A DNA stretch of 64,000 nt from Gulosibacter sp. 10 (GCF_900163695.1 NZ_FUIC01000022.1:1-64000), one strand, 5' to 3'. Shown: positions 17,700-26,628, counted from the stretch's first letter. The notes: generated by a model from the letters alone, not told the origin. Numbers and translations: made by a program.

Positions 17700-17930
17700 C
17701 GGCCACTCGTTTGCCCAGACGCTCGATCGCCCCGCCACCCGGTCGCCCCGCCGCCCGATCGCCCGACCGCCCGGTAGCCCGATCGCCCCATCGCCCGGCC
17801 ACTCGATTGCCCGCCACTCGATTGCCCGGCCGCCCGATTACCCGGCAGGCCGTCAGCCCGGCAGCCCGATCGCTCGGCCGCTCGGTTACCCTGCCGTCCG
17901 ATTACCCGGCCAGTCGTTCGTCGGCTTGTC
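17700..17930. repeat. Degenerate tandem repeats, CGATCGCCCGGCCGC-like
   Basis: A run of imperfect 14-16 base units built from CCCGAT, TCGCCC and GGCCG (for example CCCGATTGCCCGGCCGC, ACCCGGTCGCCCCGCCG). The whole 17536-18651 gap has no gene with recognisable content. It consists of these repeats, the inverted set at 17945-18118, the 14-bp array at 18265-18402 and a palindromic element at 18534. Confidence 0.7.
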
Positions 17931-17944
17931 CGATTGCCGAGACC

Positions 17945-18118
17945 GGATATGTGATTATCCGAAGCCCGGTTGCGGATATGAGGCATACGCGGTTGGGCCC
18001 GGATGTGAGGCGAACGCGGGGTAACCCACGGTCTAAACCGACACCAGCCGCACATCCCCGCCTCGACCCGACATACGCCGCACATTCCCGAGCGAACCCG
18101 TCATTTCCCTCACATCCG
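17945..18118. repeat. Three direct units followed by three inverted units
   Basis: GGATATGTGATT, GGATATGAGGCATACGC and GGATGTGAGGCGAACGC begin at 17945, 17974 and 18001; after a short centre come three units of opposite orientation ending ...CACATCC, ...CACATTCC and ...CTCACATCC at about 18057, 18088 and 18118. The set could fold as a long imperfect stem. Confidence 0.6.
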
Positions 18119-18264
18119 GAGCAGCAGCAGCGAATCTCTCACATGCAGCACGGCGGGTGGGCAGGATGCGTGCGCTTCCGTCGTACATCCCCGCCGCGAT
18201 ACTCCGCCCCGGCAGGAAGCCCCGAGAAGAACCCCAGAGGCAACTGGGAAGAGGCCTCGCGAAA

Positions 18265-18402
18265 GAAGCGCGCAGGAAAGCGAGCAGAAACAAGCGCGTG
18301 AGAACAAGCGCGCAAGGACAAGCGCGCAAGAAGAAGCGCGCAGGAAGAAGCGCGCAGGAAGAAGCGCGCAGGGAGAAGCGCGCCGGGAGAGGAGTGCAGG
18401 AA
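18265..18402. repeat. 14-bp tandem repeat, GAAGCGCGCAGGAA
   Basis: About ten units; the phase is exact from 18291 (18291, 18305, 18319, 18333, 18347, 18361, 18375, 18389). Units at 18333 and 18347 are identical. The period is not a multiple of three, so it is not a coding repeat. Confidence 0.85.
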
Positions 18403-18533
18403 GGGGCGCCCTCGCACTGGAGGAATGGCCGATACGGGTGAGCGCGCAGGCAATGCGCCGCCGGAGGCAACCACGCTCGGAACGAATGACCTTGGCCGGC
18501 GAACGGCAGGCCCCCGGCGGATCGACCGCGCTC

Positions 18534-18586
18534 GGGACGGATGGCCCGGGCGGCCACGGATACGGCGCCGCACGGCTATCCGCTCC
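18534..18586. repeat. GAATAGCC-type palindromic element, copy 5
   Basis: GGGACGGATGGCC ... GGCTATCCGCTCC followed by GAAC, matching the ends of copies 1-4. Lies just downstream of the hmgS stop. Confidence 0.65.
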
Positions 18587-18651
18587 GAACCCGCACGCAC
18601 CACGTCCCGAGGGCGCTCGCACGCCCCGCGTCCCGCGGGCGGCAGCGGCCC

Positions 18652-19806
18652 CTACGCGTTCCGCTCGTACTGCCGGGCCCCGCCGCGGATGCCCGCGAAG
18701 CGGAAGGGCGCGCCGGTCACGCGCGGCGTCTCGACGTCCTCGGCGCTCGACAGCACCGTCTCGTGCAGCGCCACGTACTCGTCGAAGGAGATCGACGGGC
18801 GCGCGGCGAGGTCGCTCTGGATGGGCTCGGGGTGCAGGTGCTCGCGGTACCCGGGGCGCACCACGCCCGTGAAGTACTCGCCCACGCTGCCCGATCCGTA
18901 GCTGTAGAAGCCGATGCGCTTCCCCTCGAGGCCGTCCTCGTGGTGCAGCAGCGATGCGAGGGCCGCGTAGATGGATGCGCCGTAGGAGTTGCCGAGCACC
19001 CGGTTGTAGGTGCGGCTGGTCTCGAGCTGCTCCGCGGTGAGGTCGGCGCCGGTGTGGCGGCCCAGCCGCTGGTGCCCCTTGACCGCCATCTTCGTGAACG
19101 GCTGGTGGTACAGGAAGCGGTCGATCTCCTCGATCGCGCGGCCGCCGCGGGCCGCGTAGTCGTCCCACGAGCCGATCAGCGCATCGAGGTACGCCTTGAG
19201 CGAGAGCGCGCCGTCGACCCTCGCCGTGGTCGAGTCGTTCGGACGCCAGAAGTCGTCCACCTCCGCGCTGAACATGCCGGTCTCCGGCTCGATCTCCACG
19301 AGCGCCGGGTCGGCCTTCACGAGCATCGCCACCGCCGCGGCGCCCTGCGTGGGCTCGCCGGAGGAGTCGAGCTCGTACTTCGCCACGTCGCTGATGACCA
19401 CGAGCACCTCGGCGCCGGGATCGCGCGCCACCGCGGCGATCGCGGCCTGGAGCGCCGCGGTGCCCGCGTAGCAGGCCTGCTTGAACTCCATCACGCGCAT
19501 CTGCGGCGGCAGCCCCAGCAGCCCGTGCACGAACATCCCGCCCGACTTCGACTGGTCGACGCCCGACTCGGTCGCGAACAGCAGCGAGCGCAGGCGGTCG
19601 GAGCCGTGCCGCTCGAGCACGCGCAGCGCGGCCGTGGCGCCCATCGTCACCGCGTCCTCGTCGGGCGCCGGCACGCTCATGCGGGTCTGGCCGAGCCCGA
19701 TCTCGAACTTGGCGGGGTCGACGCCGCGGGCCCGCGCGAGCTCGGCGAGGTCGAGCGCGTGGTGGGTGGTGACGAGCTCGATGTCGTGGATACCGAAGGT
19801 GGTCAT
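18652..19806 (-). CDS. hmgS: Hydroxymethylglutaryl-CoA synthase
   Basis: 384 aa. Thiolase-fold enzyme condensing acetyl-CoA with acetoacetyl-CoA to HMG-CoA. The catalytic triad is visible: Glu80 (FATESGVDQ), Cys112 (FKQACYAGT) and His234 (FLYHQPFTKM). Length and motifs match bacterial HMGS. It is the last gene of the mevalonate operon, two bases after the hmgR stop. Confidence 0.96.
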   Translation of the reverse strand: MTTFGIHDIELVTTHHALDLAELARARGVDPAKFEIGLGQTRMSVPAPDEDAVTMGATAALRVLERHGSDRLRSLLFATESGVDQSKSGGMFVHGLLGLPPQMRVMEFKQACYAGTAALQAAIAAVARDPGAEVLVVISDVAKYELDSSGEPTQGAAAVAMLVKADPALVEIEPETGMFSAEVDDFWRPNDSTTARVDGALSLKAYLDALIGSWDDYAARGGRAIEEIDRFLYHQPFTKMAVKGHQRLGRHTGADLTAEQLETSRTYNRVLGNSYGASIYAALASLLHHEDGLEGKRIGFYSYGSGSVGEYFTGVVRPGYREHLHPEPIQSDLAARPSISFDEYVALHETVLSSAEDVETPRVTGAPFRFAGIRGGARQYERNA

Positions 19807-19808
19807 GG

Positions 19809-20858
19809 CTAGTTCCTTTCACCGCGCTCGAGCTGGATGTGCGACCGCATCAGCTCGCCCTGATTCGTCTGCGCCGCGAGCAGCGACAGCTCGCCGCACA
19901 GCACCGCGGCCGCGATCATCGCCGCGAGCCTGCGGGCGTTGGCGCCCGGCTCGCGGTCCTCGCGGCAGCCGAGCCGCTGCAGCGCCTCCTCCACCGCCTC
20001 GAGGTGCTTGCCGTTGCCTACCGTACCGACGATGAGGTGCGGCAGGGTGCATGAGAAGTAGAGGCCCTCGGGTCGCGCCTCGGCGTACGTGATGCCCTGC
20101 GAGCCCTCGACGATGTTCGCCGCATCCTGCCCCGTGGCGAGATAGAACGCGAGCAGCATGTTCGCGTAGTGGGCGTTCGCGGAGCGCAGCGCGCCCGCGA
20201 TGGTGGAGCCCACGAGGTTCTTGCGCACGACGATGTCGGCGATCTTCTCGGCCGAGCTGCGGAGCCTCGTCTCGACGATCTCGTGCGGGATGAGGATCTC
20301 GGCCACCGTGCTGCGGCCGCGGCCGAGCACGCCGTTCACGGCGGTGGCCTTCTTGTCCGAGCAGTAGTTGCCCGAGACGGAGCCGTACTCGAGCCCGAGC
20401 TCCCAGGAGAGGATGAGGCTCATGAGCTTCTCGGCGGCCTGGGTCACCATGTTGTGCCCTGAGGCGTCGCCGGTGGTGAAGGCGAAGCGGATGTAGAGCA
20501 GGTTGCCGACGATCTCCTCGTGCACCTCGATGAGCCGCGCGAAGCGGCTCTGCGCCGAGACGGCCTCGCGGAGCTCCTCCTCGCGGTCGCGGATCGCGGT
20601 CCACGCCTCGAAGGCGTGCGCGGCGTCCCGCGCGACGAAGAGCGAGGAGCGCGTCATGCGCTCGTCCACGACGGTGGCGCGGATGCCGCCCTCCACGAGC
20701 CGCGAGATGCGCGCGCCCCGGCCCACCGAGGGCCACAGCGGCGTCTCGTAGGTCGCGAGCGGCACCTTGATCTCCTCGTCGATCGCGTTGCCGCTGATGC
20801 GGATGGGACCGACCCAGCTGCTGGGGATGGGGGTCGTGAACCGGTCGTGCCTGGCCAT
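19809..20858 (-). CDS. hmgR: Hydroxymethylglutaryl-CoA reductase
   Basis: 349 aa. Motifs: ETPLWPSVGRG (catalytic Glu39), TGDASGHNMV (about 129-138, nucleotide-binding/catalytic Asp131), CSDKKATAVN (catalytic Lys169 or 170) and PHLIVGTVGNG. It reduces HMG-CoA to mevalonate. The ATG at 20858 (MARHDRF) overlaps the idi stop (TGATG); a much longer frame upstream is a shadow of idi. About 350 residues is the compact soluble form used by actinobacteria with a mevalonate cluster. Confidence 0.96.
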   Translation of the reverse strand: MARHDRFTTPIPSSWVGPIRISGNAIDEEIKVPLATYETPLWPSVGRGARISRLVEGGIRATVVDERMTRSSLFVARDAAHAFEAWTAIRDREEELREAVSAQSRFARLIEVHEEIVGNLLYIRFAFTTGDASGHNMVTQAAEKLMSLILSWELGLEYGSVSGNYCSDKKATAVNGVLGRGRSTVAEILIPHEIVETRLRSSAEKIADIVVRKNLVGSTIAGALRSANAHYANMLLAFYLATGQDAANIVEGSQGITYAEARPEGLYFSCTLPHLIVGTVGNGKHLEAVEEALQRLGCREDREPGANARRLAAMIAAAVLCGELSLLAAQTNQGELMRSHIQLERGERN

Positions 20859-22036
20859 CAGTGCTCCTCGGGGTCGGTCGAAGGGATGCGGTCGGTGCGG
20901 TGCGAGAACGCGGCCGCGTCGACGCCCCGCAGCTCGGCGAACTCGCGCAGCCGGCCGCGCAGCAGCAGGTCGGTGCGCTGCAGGTCGGCGGGGCGCGCGG
21001 CGCCCAGGAGCGCCAGCAGCATCGCGATCTGGTCGAGCCAGCTGCGCAGCTCCGCGATCATGCGGTCCTCGTCGCCCTCCAGGGCCGACGTCAGGAACGG
21101 GCCCGCGATGCCCACCGCGCGGGCGCCCAGCGCGAGCGCCTTCACGGCGTCGATCGGGGTGCGGACGCCGCCGGAGGCGAGCAGCTGCGGCGAGGGCTCG
21201 GGGGCGTCGAGCAGGCAGCTCGCCGCCGACTGCCCGAAGTCGCCGAGGTAGGCGAAGGCGTCGTCGCCCCGCGCGCTCTCGATGCGGGCGAAGTTGGTGC
21301 CGCCCGTGCCGCTCACGTCGGCGACGCGCACGCCGATCTCGTGCAGCCGGCGCAGCGTGCGGCGGCTCAGGCCGAAGCCGACCTCCTTGACGATCACCGG
21401 CACCGGGCACTCGGCCGCGGTGGCCTCGACGCCGCGCAGCCAGTCGCCGAAGCCGCGCGAGCCCTCGGGCATCACGGTCTCCTGCACCGCGTTGAGGTGC
21501 AGCTGCAGCGCATCCGCCCCGAGCAGCTCGACGGCGCGGCGACCGGCGTCCGCGGGCCGCCCCGCGCCGATGTTCGCCATCACGAAGCCGTCCGGGTTCG
21601 CCTCGCGGATCACGGTGAAGCTCGCGGCCATCCCCGGATCGTCGAGCGCGACGCCCACCGATCCGGAGGCCATGGGCACGCCGGTCGCGGCGGCGGCCGC
21701 GGCGAGCGTTCGATTCACGCGCATCGCCGTCTCGCTGCCCCCGGTCATGCCGTTGATGTAGATGGGCGAGCCCCACGACCAGGCGTCCACAGTCACGCCG
21801 AGATCGACGTCGGCGATGTCGATGCCGTCGAGCGCGTGATGGACGAACTCGACGTCGTCGAAGTCGTTGCGCGCGGAGGGCGCCCGCCGCTGCTCGGCGG
21901 CGAGGCGGATGTGGTCCTCCTTGCGCGCGGAGCCGACGCCCGCGCCCGGGGCGGCGCCCCGCGCATCCTGACTAGCGATCGTCCTCGTCTCCTTCCGCCG
22001 GCAGCACCGAGAGGCCGAGCCTGCGGATGTCCGCAT
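20858..22036 (-). CDS. fni: Type 2 isopentenyl-diphosphate delta-isomerase
   Basis: 392 aa FMN-dependent enzyme interconverting IPP and DMAPP. Family landmarks include RKEDHIRLA near residue 38, NGMTGG near 94, VKEVGFGLS and the DVSGTGGTNF phosphate/FMN loop, and GGVRTPIDAVKALALGA. The only canonical in-frame start is ATG at 22036, which overlaps the phosphomevalonate kinase gene by 65 bases and adds about 36 residues before the conserved start. A non-standard ATC at 21979, nine bases after AAGGAG, cannot be excluded. Confidence 0.92.
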   Translation of the reverse strand: MRTSAGSASRCCRRKETRTIASQDARGAAPGAGVGSARKEDHIRLAAEQRRAPSARNDFDDVEFVHHALDGIDIADVDLGVTVDAWSWGSPIYINGMTGGSETAMRVNRTLAAAAAATGVPMASGSVGVALDDPGMAASFTVIREANPDGFVMANIGAGRPADAGRRAVELLGADALQLHLNAVQETVMPEGSRGFGDWLRGVEATAAECPVPVIVKEVGFGLSRRTLRRLHEIGVRVADVSGTGGTNFARIESARGDDAFAYLGDFGQSAASCLLDAPEPSPQLLASGGVRTPIDAVKALALGARAVGIAGPFLTSALEGDEDRMIAELRSWLDQIAMLLALLGAARPADLQRTDLLLRGRLREFAELRGVDAAAFSHRTDRIPSTDPEEH

Positions 22037-23063
22037 CGGCCCAGTCGAGCAGGATCGCCTCCGTGTCGCAGCCGGTGGGGGCGAGCACGATGCCGCAGTC
22101 GCCGCCGCCCGCGCCCGAGGGCTTGGCCGCGGCGCCGCGGCGCTCGGCAGTCTCGCACAGGGTGCGGAGCTTGTCGGTCTCGATGCAGATGCCGGTGGCC
22201 TCGCCGAGCGCCTGCAGCAGGCCGCGGGCCTCGCGGATAAGACCCAGGGTGCCGTCCACGTCGTCGCGCTGGATGGCCTCGACGAGGCCGTCGACGATGC
22301 GGCTGCTCTCGACGAGGAAGTCGCCGTGCCGCGGATCGCTCGAGGGGTTCTTGCGCTCGACGCCGGTGACGAGGCGCTCGGTGGAGGCCGGGGATCCCGT
22401 CCATCCCACGAGCAGCTCGAAGGAGCCGGGCTGGGGAAGCTGGGTGACGCTGAACGGCTCCCAGCCTCGCGAGTCGAGGGTCGCGGTGACGGTGCGCTGC
22501 GCGAGGTCGTCGAGCAGCTGCAGGCGGTCGGGCGCGGTGTAGCGGATCCAGCCGCCGAAGGTGCTCGCGGCGAGGTCGCCGCCCGAGCCGCGGGGCGAGA
22601 CGGCGGCGGTGGCGATCAGCGCGACCTTGAAGCGCTCGATGCGCGAGAGCCCCAGCTCGTAGAACTCGTCGATCGCGGCGATGGTGGCCACCACCACGGC
22701 CGCCGAGGAGCCGAGGCCGAACTTGCGGCCGCTGCGGTCGTCGAGCTCGCTCTCGATGTGCAGGTCGTAGTAGAGCGGTTCGAGCCCGCGCTCGCCGCGC
22801 AGCCGCTCGATGATGTCGATCGCGGCCATGACGTAGTCCACCGGCTGGTGCTCGAGGACGATGCCGATGTTGTCGTCGTCGCGGGTCCACACCACGGGCA
22901 TCCGGCCGTAGGCGCTCGAGAACACGCGGCCCGCGTCCGCGCTCTCGGTGAGCTTGACCGTGATGCAGCGGTCGACGGCGATGAGCACGGCGGGGACGCC
23001 CGGCTCCACGACGGCGTACTCGCCGGCGATGTACAGCTTGCCCGGTGCGCGAGTCTCGATCAC
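21972..23063 (-). CDS. Phosphomevalonate kinase
   Basis: 363 aa GHMP kinase. Starts at GTG 23063, which overlaps the decarboxylase stop in the classic GTGA arrangement and puts APGKLYIAGEYAVVE at the N-terminus. GHMP phosphate loop KFGLGSSAAVV near residue 110 and C-terminal SGAGGGDCG near 320. It phosphorylates mevalonate-5-phosphate to the diphosphate. Upstream in-frame codons read through the decarboxylase gene and are not part of it. Confidence 0.94.
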   Translation of the reverse strand: MIETRAPGKLYIAGEYAVVEPGVPAVLIAVDRCITVKLTESADAGRVFSSAYGRMPVVWTRDDDNIGIVLEHQPVDYVMAAIDIIERLRGERGLEPLYYDLHIESELDDRSGRKFGLGSSAAVVVATIAAIDEFYELGLSRIERFKVALIATAAVSPRGSGGDLAASTFGGWIRYTAPDRLQLLDDLAQRTVTATLDSRGWEPFSVTQLPQPGSFELLVGWTGSPASTERLVTGVERKNPSSDPRHGDFLVESSRIVDGLVEAIQRDDVDGTLGLIREARGLLQALGEATGICIETDKLRTLCETAERRGAAAKPSGAGGGDCGIVLAPTGCDTEAILLDWADADIRRLGLSVLPAEGDEDDR

Positions 23064-24034
23064 AGGTCGGCCTCGGCCTCGTCGACGAGCTCGGCGCCCG
23101 GACCGGGGCCGACCTCGGTGACCGTGCCGTGGTCGGCGAGCGCCTCGGCGACCCGCCGCGCATCCTCGGGGCGCGCGATCGCGACGACGTTCGCGCCGGC
23201 GTCCGCCGTGCCGTAGACCTCGACGCCCTGCTCGCGCAGCGCGCGGATGGCGTCGAACACCTCGAGGCTCTTCGGCTCGAGGTAGCGGATGGGCGGATCG
23301 CAGGCGAGGATCGCCGCGTGCATGCGCAGCGCGTTGGTCTCGGCGATGCGGCCCATGCGGGTGAAGTCCTCGTCCCGGCAGGCCTCGAGCATCGCGGCGA
23401 GCGACTGCTCGGTCGACTCCGCCCAGGCGCGGTGGTAGGGCGAGGTGAGCGCGGTGCGGCGCATCGCCTCGCGGCTCGAGATCTCCTTGCGCGCCGCATC
23501 CACGACCACGACGATCATGCGGATCTCGGGCGCGCCCACGGGCTCCGCGAAGGAGCTCTCGTCGTCCTCGCCCGCGTGCCACACGGCCATGCCCGGGACG
23601 ATCGAACGGGTCGCGGAGCCGCTGCCGCGCCGCGCGAGACGGCTCAGGTCGCGGGGGTCGAGCGAGAGGCCGTAGGCCTTGGAGGCCGCGAGCGCGAGCG
23701 CCGCGAATCCCGAGGCCGAGGAGGCGAGGCCCGCCGCGGTGGGGCCGTCGTTGCGGGAGCGCACGAGCGCGGGCTCGCGGATGCCGGAGCGCTCGCGCAC
23801 GAGGTCGAGGAACCGCGTGACGCGGCGGAGCGCGTCACCCGTGACCGGCTCGCCGTTGAGCTGGAAGGCGTCGCCACCGAGGTCGGGATCGCGGGTGACG
23901 GAGGTGGTGGTGGCGAAGCGGTCGAGGGTCATCGACAGGCTGCCGGTGAGCGGCAGCATGAGCTCGGGGTCGCGCTTGCCCCAGTACTTCACGAGCGCCA
24001 TGTTCGGGTAGGCGCGTGCTGTGGCCTTGGTCAT
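23060..24034 (-). CDS. mvaD: Diphosphomevalonate decarboxylase
   Basis: 324 aa GHMP-superfamily enzyme producing IPP from mevalonate diphosphate with ATP. Recognised by the N-terminal ANPNIALIKYWGK-like string (YPNMALVKYWGKRD), PLTGSLSMTLD, the phosphate loop AGLASSASGFAALALA and the typical SGSATRSIVPGMAVW-like segment, which together set this family apart from the kinases on either side. Start overlaps mvk by four bases, end overlaps the phosphomevalonate kinase gene. Confidence 0.96.
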   Translation of the reverse strand: MTKATARAYPNMALVKYWGKRDPELMLPLTGSLSMTLDRFATTTSVTRDPDLGGDAFQLNGEPVTGDALRRVTRFLDLVRERSGIREPALVRSRNDGPTAAGLASSASGFAALALAASKAYGLSLDPRDLSRLARRGSGSATRSIVPGMAVWHAGEDDESSFAEPVGAPEIRMIVVVVDAARKEISSREAMRRTALTSPYHRAWAESTEQSLAAMLEACRDEDFTRMGRIAETNALRMHAAILACDPPIRYLEPKSLEVFDAIRALREQGVEVYGTADAGANVVAIARPEDARRVAEALADHGTVTEVGPGPGAELVDEAEADL

Positions 24035-25029
24035 CGGGTCGCCTCCAGGGTCATGCTCCAGACGCGGGCCGCGCCCTCCTGCTCGAGAGCATCGGCCAGC
24101 TCCCCGGTGGCTTCGGGGGATGCCGCGAGCGCGATGATGCAGCCGCCGAGCCCGCCGCCCGTCAGTTTAGCCCCGGCGGCTCCCGCCTTCCGCGCCGCGG
24201 AGACGAGCCCGTCGAGACTCGGGGCGCTGACGTCGATGCGCCGCAGGTTGCGGTGCGCCTCCGCCATCGCCTCGCCCAGCGCCGCAGCGTCGCCGGCCGC
24301 GAGGGCCGTGCGCGCATCCGCCGTGAGCTCGCCGATGCGCTCGACCGCGCCCTCCACGAGCCCGGGCTGCGTCTCCTGCAGGGCGCGGACCCCCGCGAGC
24401 GCCTGCGCGGTGGAGCTGGGGGCGCCGGTGTCGGCGATCACGAATCCGAAGGACGCGCCGACGCGGAGCGGCGCGACCTCGCCCTGGGCGAAGAGGAGCG
24501 GGGAGTCGGAGACGACCGTGCGCGCATCGATGCCGCTGGGCGTGCCGTGCGCCACGCGCTCCGAGGCCTGGATGAGCTCGTACCGCTCATCCGCCGAGAG
24601 CACCACGCCCGAGGCGTCGCTCGCCGCGTCGACGATGGCCGCCGCCACCGCGGCGCTCGAGCCGAGGCCGCGTCCCACGGGAATCGTGCTGCGGATCGCG
24701 ACGCCGACCCGCTCCGGGTCGAACCCCACCGCCTCGCTCGCGGCGCGGACGGCGGCGATCACCGGCGCCACCTGATCCGGGGCCGTCTCCGAGAACCCGA
24801 CGTAGAGGTCGCTGTCGATGCGCGCCGAGTCGTAGAGCTCCACCTCGACCTCGGCCTCCGCGGTCGTCACGGGCAGCGCGATCGCCGGCTGTCCGTAGAC
24901 CACGGCGTGCTCGCCGATGAGGATGACCTTGCCGTGGGCACGGCCCGCACCCGTCGCGCGAACGGCGGGGGAACCGGAAATGCGTATCGACGCGGTCTCG
25001 GGATGTTCGGATCGGAGGGGCTGGTTCAT
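24031..25029 (-). CDS. mvk: Mevalonate kinase
   Basis: 332 aa GHMP kinase, first gene of the operon. AHGKVILIGEHAVVYGQPAIALP near residue 31 (adenine/phosphate region), GRGLGSSAAVAAAIV near 122 and KLTGGGLGGC near 290. Phosphorylates mevalonate. All six genes mvk-mvaD-pmk-fni-hmgR-hmgS abut or overlap, so the pathway from HMG-CoA synthesis to IPP/DMAPP is one transcription unit. I see no convincing promoter motif or ribosome site just upstream. Confidence 0.95.
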   Translation of the reverse strand: MNQPLRSEHPETASIRISGSPAVRATGAGRAHGKVILIGEHAVVYGQPAIALPVTTAEAEVEVELYDSARIDSDLYVGFSETAPDQVAPVIAAVRAASEAVGFDPERVGVAIRSTIPVGRGLGSSAAVAAAIVDAASDASGVVLSADERYELIQASERVAHGTPSGIDARTVVSDSPLLFAQGEVAPLRVGASFGFVIADTGAPSSTAQALAGVRALQETQPGLVEGAVERIGELTADARTALAAGDAAALGEAMAEAHRNLRRIDVSAPSLDGLVSAARKAGAAGAKLTGGGLGGCIIALAASPEATGELADALEQEGAARVWSMTLEATR

Positions 25030-25289
25030 ACGTGGCTATGCGCGTCCGGTTGCTCTCATACGGGAAGGGATTCCTCGCTGTCGGTGCTGTTTCCGCGCCT
25101 GCGTGTCTCTCGCGCTGCGGTTCGATGCAATGCTTACCGAATACGCGCGAACAGGACCCTGCCCGCCCGCGCGCTCAATTTCTCAACTTTACTGCCTGTT
25201 ACGCATCAGCGGTAGATGGGCAGCCCCCGAGGTTCGCCGCGGGCGGAGTCGCGGCGGCGGTCCTGTGGCCGGTCCCAGGGCTCCGCCGG

Positions 25290-25480
25290 TCGGTCCGTCC
25301 GCCGCGGCGGTCGGCGCATCGGGCGCGGTGGTCAACCCACCCGGCGCGGCGGTCAGCCCACCCGGCCCACCAGTCGGCGCATCCGGCGTGGCGGTCGGCG
25401 CATCGGGCGCGGCGCCCAGTCGTCCGGCGCGGCGCTCTGCCGCCCGGCGAGACGGTCGGGTCCGCGCGGGCGTCGAGTCG
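25290..25480. repeat. Degenerate tandem repeat rich in GGCGCATCGGGC and GGTCAGCCCACC
   Basis: Imperfect units of about 20-24 bases (GCGGTCGGCGCATCGGGC, GCGGTGGTCAACCCACCCGGC and so on). The 25030-25659 gap holds no recognisable gene: the first part should carry the mvk promoter, then this repeat and a palindromic element. Confidence 0.6.
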
Positions 25481-25491
25481 CCGCCCGGGTT

Positions 25492-25563
25492 GCTGTTCCG
25501 GATGCGTATAGCCCGTAGAACCCGTATATGACGGTCTGCGCCCTATCCGCATCCGGAACGGCG
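25492..25563. repeat. GTTCCGGATGCG palindromic element, copy 1
   Basis: Arms GTTCCGGATGCG (25495-25506) and CGCATCCGGAAC (25548-25559) are exactly complementary and extend on both sides. The interior contains GTAGAACCCGTATATG, conserved among copies. Confidence 0.85.
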
Positions 25564-25659
25564 GCCCGGGCGCGGACACCGCCCCTGTGAGGGAGCTCCT
25601 CCCCACAGCCGAGCCGGCTGGCCGCGCGCGAGACCGCGCGATGCGGTGCGCTACCGATC

Positions 25660-26577
25660 ATGATGAATCCGCTCCGCGCCCTGCTCCGCAACCATGCCGG
25701 AGTAGTCCGGACCGCGCATCTGCAGGGCATCGGCATGACCGCCTCCGACATACGCCGCGCCGTGACCGCCGGAAGACTGTTCCGCGTGCGGAAGGGCTGG
25801 TACGCCGCGCCCTCGGCACCCGAGGCGGTGGTGACCGCGGTGCGCGCGGGCGGCGCCCTGACCGGATCCGCGGCGCTGCGCCATCGAGGGCTGTGGGTGC
25901 CGAACGAGGAGCCCTTCCAGGTGCGGGCGAATCAGCGCTCGAAGGTGCGATCCCTGCCGCTGCCGTCGAGGGACGGGTTCCGTCGCCCCGTCGTGGTCGA
26001 GCCCTACGCGCTCCCGGTCGGCAGAGCCCTTCCGGTCCGCGCGAGCGTCGACCCCGTGCCGATCGCGCTGACCGTGGCGATGCTGAGCCGGCCTCGGGAC
26101 ATCGCCGTCCTCCTCGCCGACTCCGCCCTCCACCAGGGAGTCATCGCTCCGGAGGACCTCGCCGCATGCGCCGCGCACGCCGGCGACAAGGGCCGGCGCG
26201 CGCTCAGCCTCGTCACCGGCACGGCGGAATCGGGCACCGAGACGCTGCTCCGGCTCTGGCTGGTCCGGCATCGGGTCGGCCACCGGGCCCAGGCCTGGAT
26301 CTGCCCGCACTGCCGGGTGGACTTCCTCATCGGCGGACTGCTCGTCGTCGAGGTCGACAGCAGGGAGCACCACGCCGATCCCCAGGCCTACGCGCGGGAT
26401 CGGGCGCGCGATCGACGGCTCCAGCGGATGGGATACCGGGTGGTTCGGCTCACCTATGCGGAGGTGATGTACGGCCTCGACCGGGTGGGCGAGGATCTCC
26501 TCGCGATGATCCGGCGCGGGATGCACCTCGGCCGACCGGAGACGCGAGCCCCCGGCTGCTGTTCCGGATGCGTATAG
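25660..26577 (+). CDS. AbiEi-like winged-helix protein fused to a DUF559 nuclease-like domain
   Basis: 305 aa. The N-terminal about 100 residues look like the winged-helix region of type IV antitoxin AbiEi proteins (GIGMTASDIRRAVTAGRLFRVRKGWYA, then the ALTGSAALRHRGLW segment). The C-terminal third has the DUF559/Vsr-like nuclease pattern: SGTETLLR, RVDFLIGGLLVVEVDSREHH and RRLQRMGYRVVRLTYAEVM. Such fusions are frequent orphan genes in Microbacteriaceae; no AbiEii toxin partner is nearby. The last codons and the TAG stop lie inside a palindromic repeat, which therefore supplies the C-terminus CCSGCV. Confidence 0.8.
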   Translation: MMNPLRALLRNHAGVVRTAHLQGIGMTASDIRRAVTAGRLFRVRKGWYAAPSAPEAVVTAVRAGGALTGSAALRHRGLWVPNEEPFQVRANQRSKVRSLPLPSRDGFRRPVVVEPYALPVGRALPVRASVDPVPIALTVAMLSRPRDIAVLLADSALHQGVIAPEDLAACAAHAGDKGRRALSLVTGTAESGTETLLRLWLVRHRVGHRAQAWICPHCRVDFLIGGLLVVEVDSREHHADPQAYARDRARDRRLQRMGYRVVRLTYAEVMYGLDRVGEDLLAMIRRGMHLGRPETRAPGCCSGCV

Positions 26578-26628
26578 GGTTCAGGATCCGTATACGGCGG
26601 CCTGCGCCCTATTCGCATCCGGAACGGC
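26558..26628. repeat. GTTCCGGATGCG palindromic element, copy 2
   Basis: Arms GTTCCGGATGCG (26561-26572) and CGCATCCGGAAC (26614-26625); interior TCAGGATCCGTATACGG. It covers the 3' end of the AbiEi/DUF559 gene and lies between two converging genes, where it may act as a bidirectional terminator. Confidence 0.88.

Noticed and set aside
18265-18402. Possible CRISPR array
   Set aside because: The 14-bp units are contiguous without spacers; no cas genes nearby. The same holds for arrays at 49601, 50049 and 61481.
25032-25511. 159-codon frame between mvk and the AbiEi-like gene
   Set aside because: Second half is a translated tandem repeat; no ribosome site; no family features.
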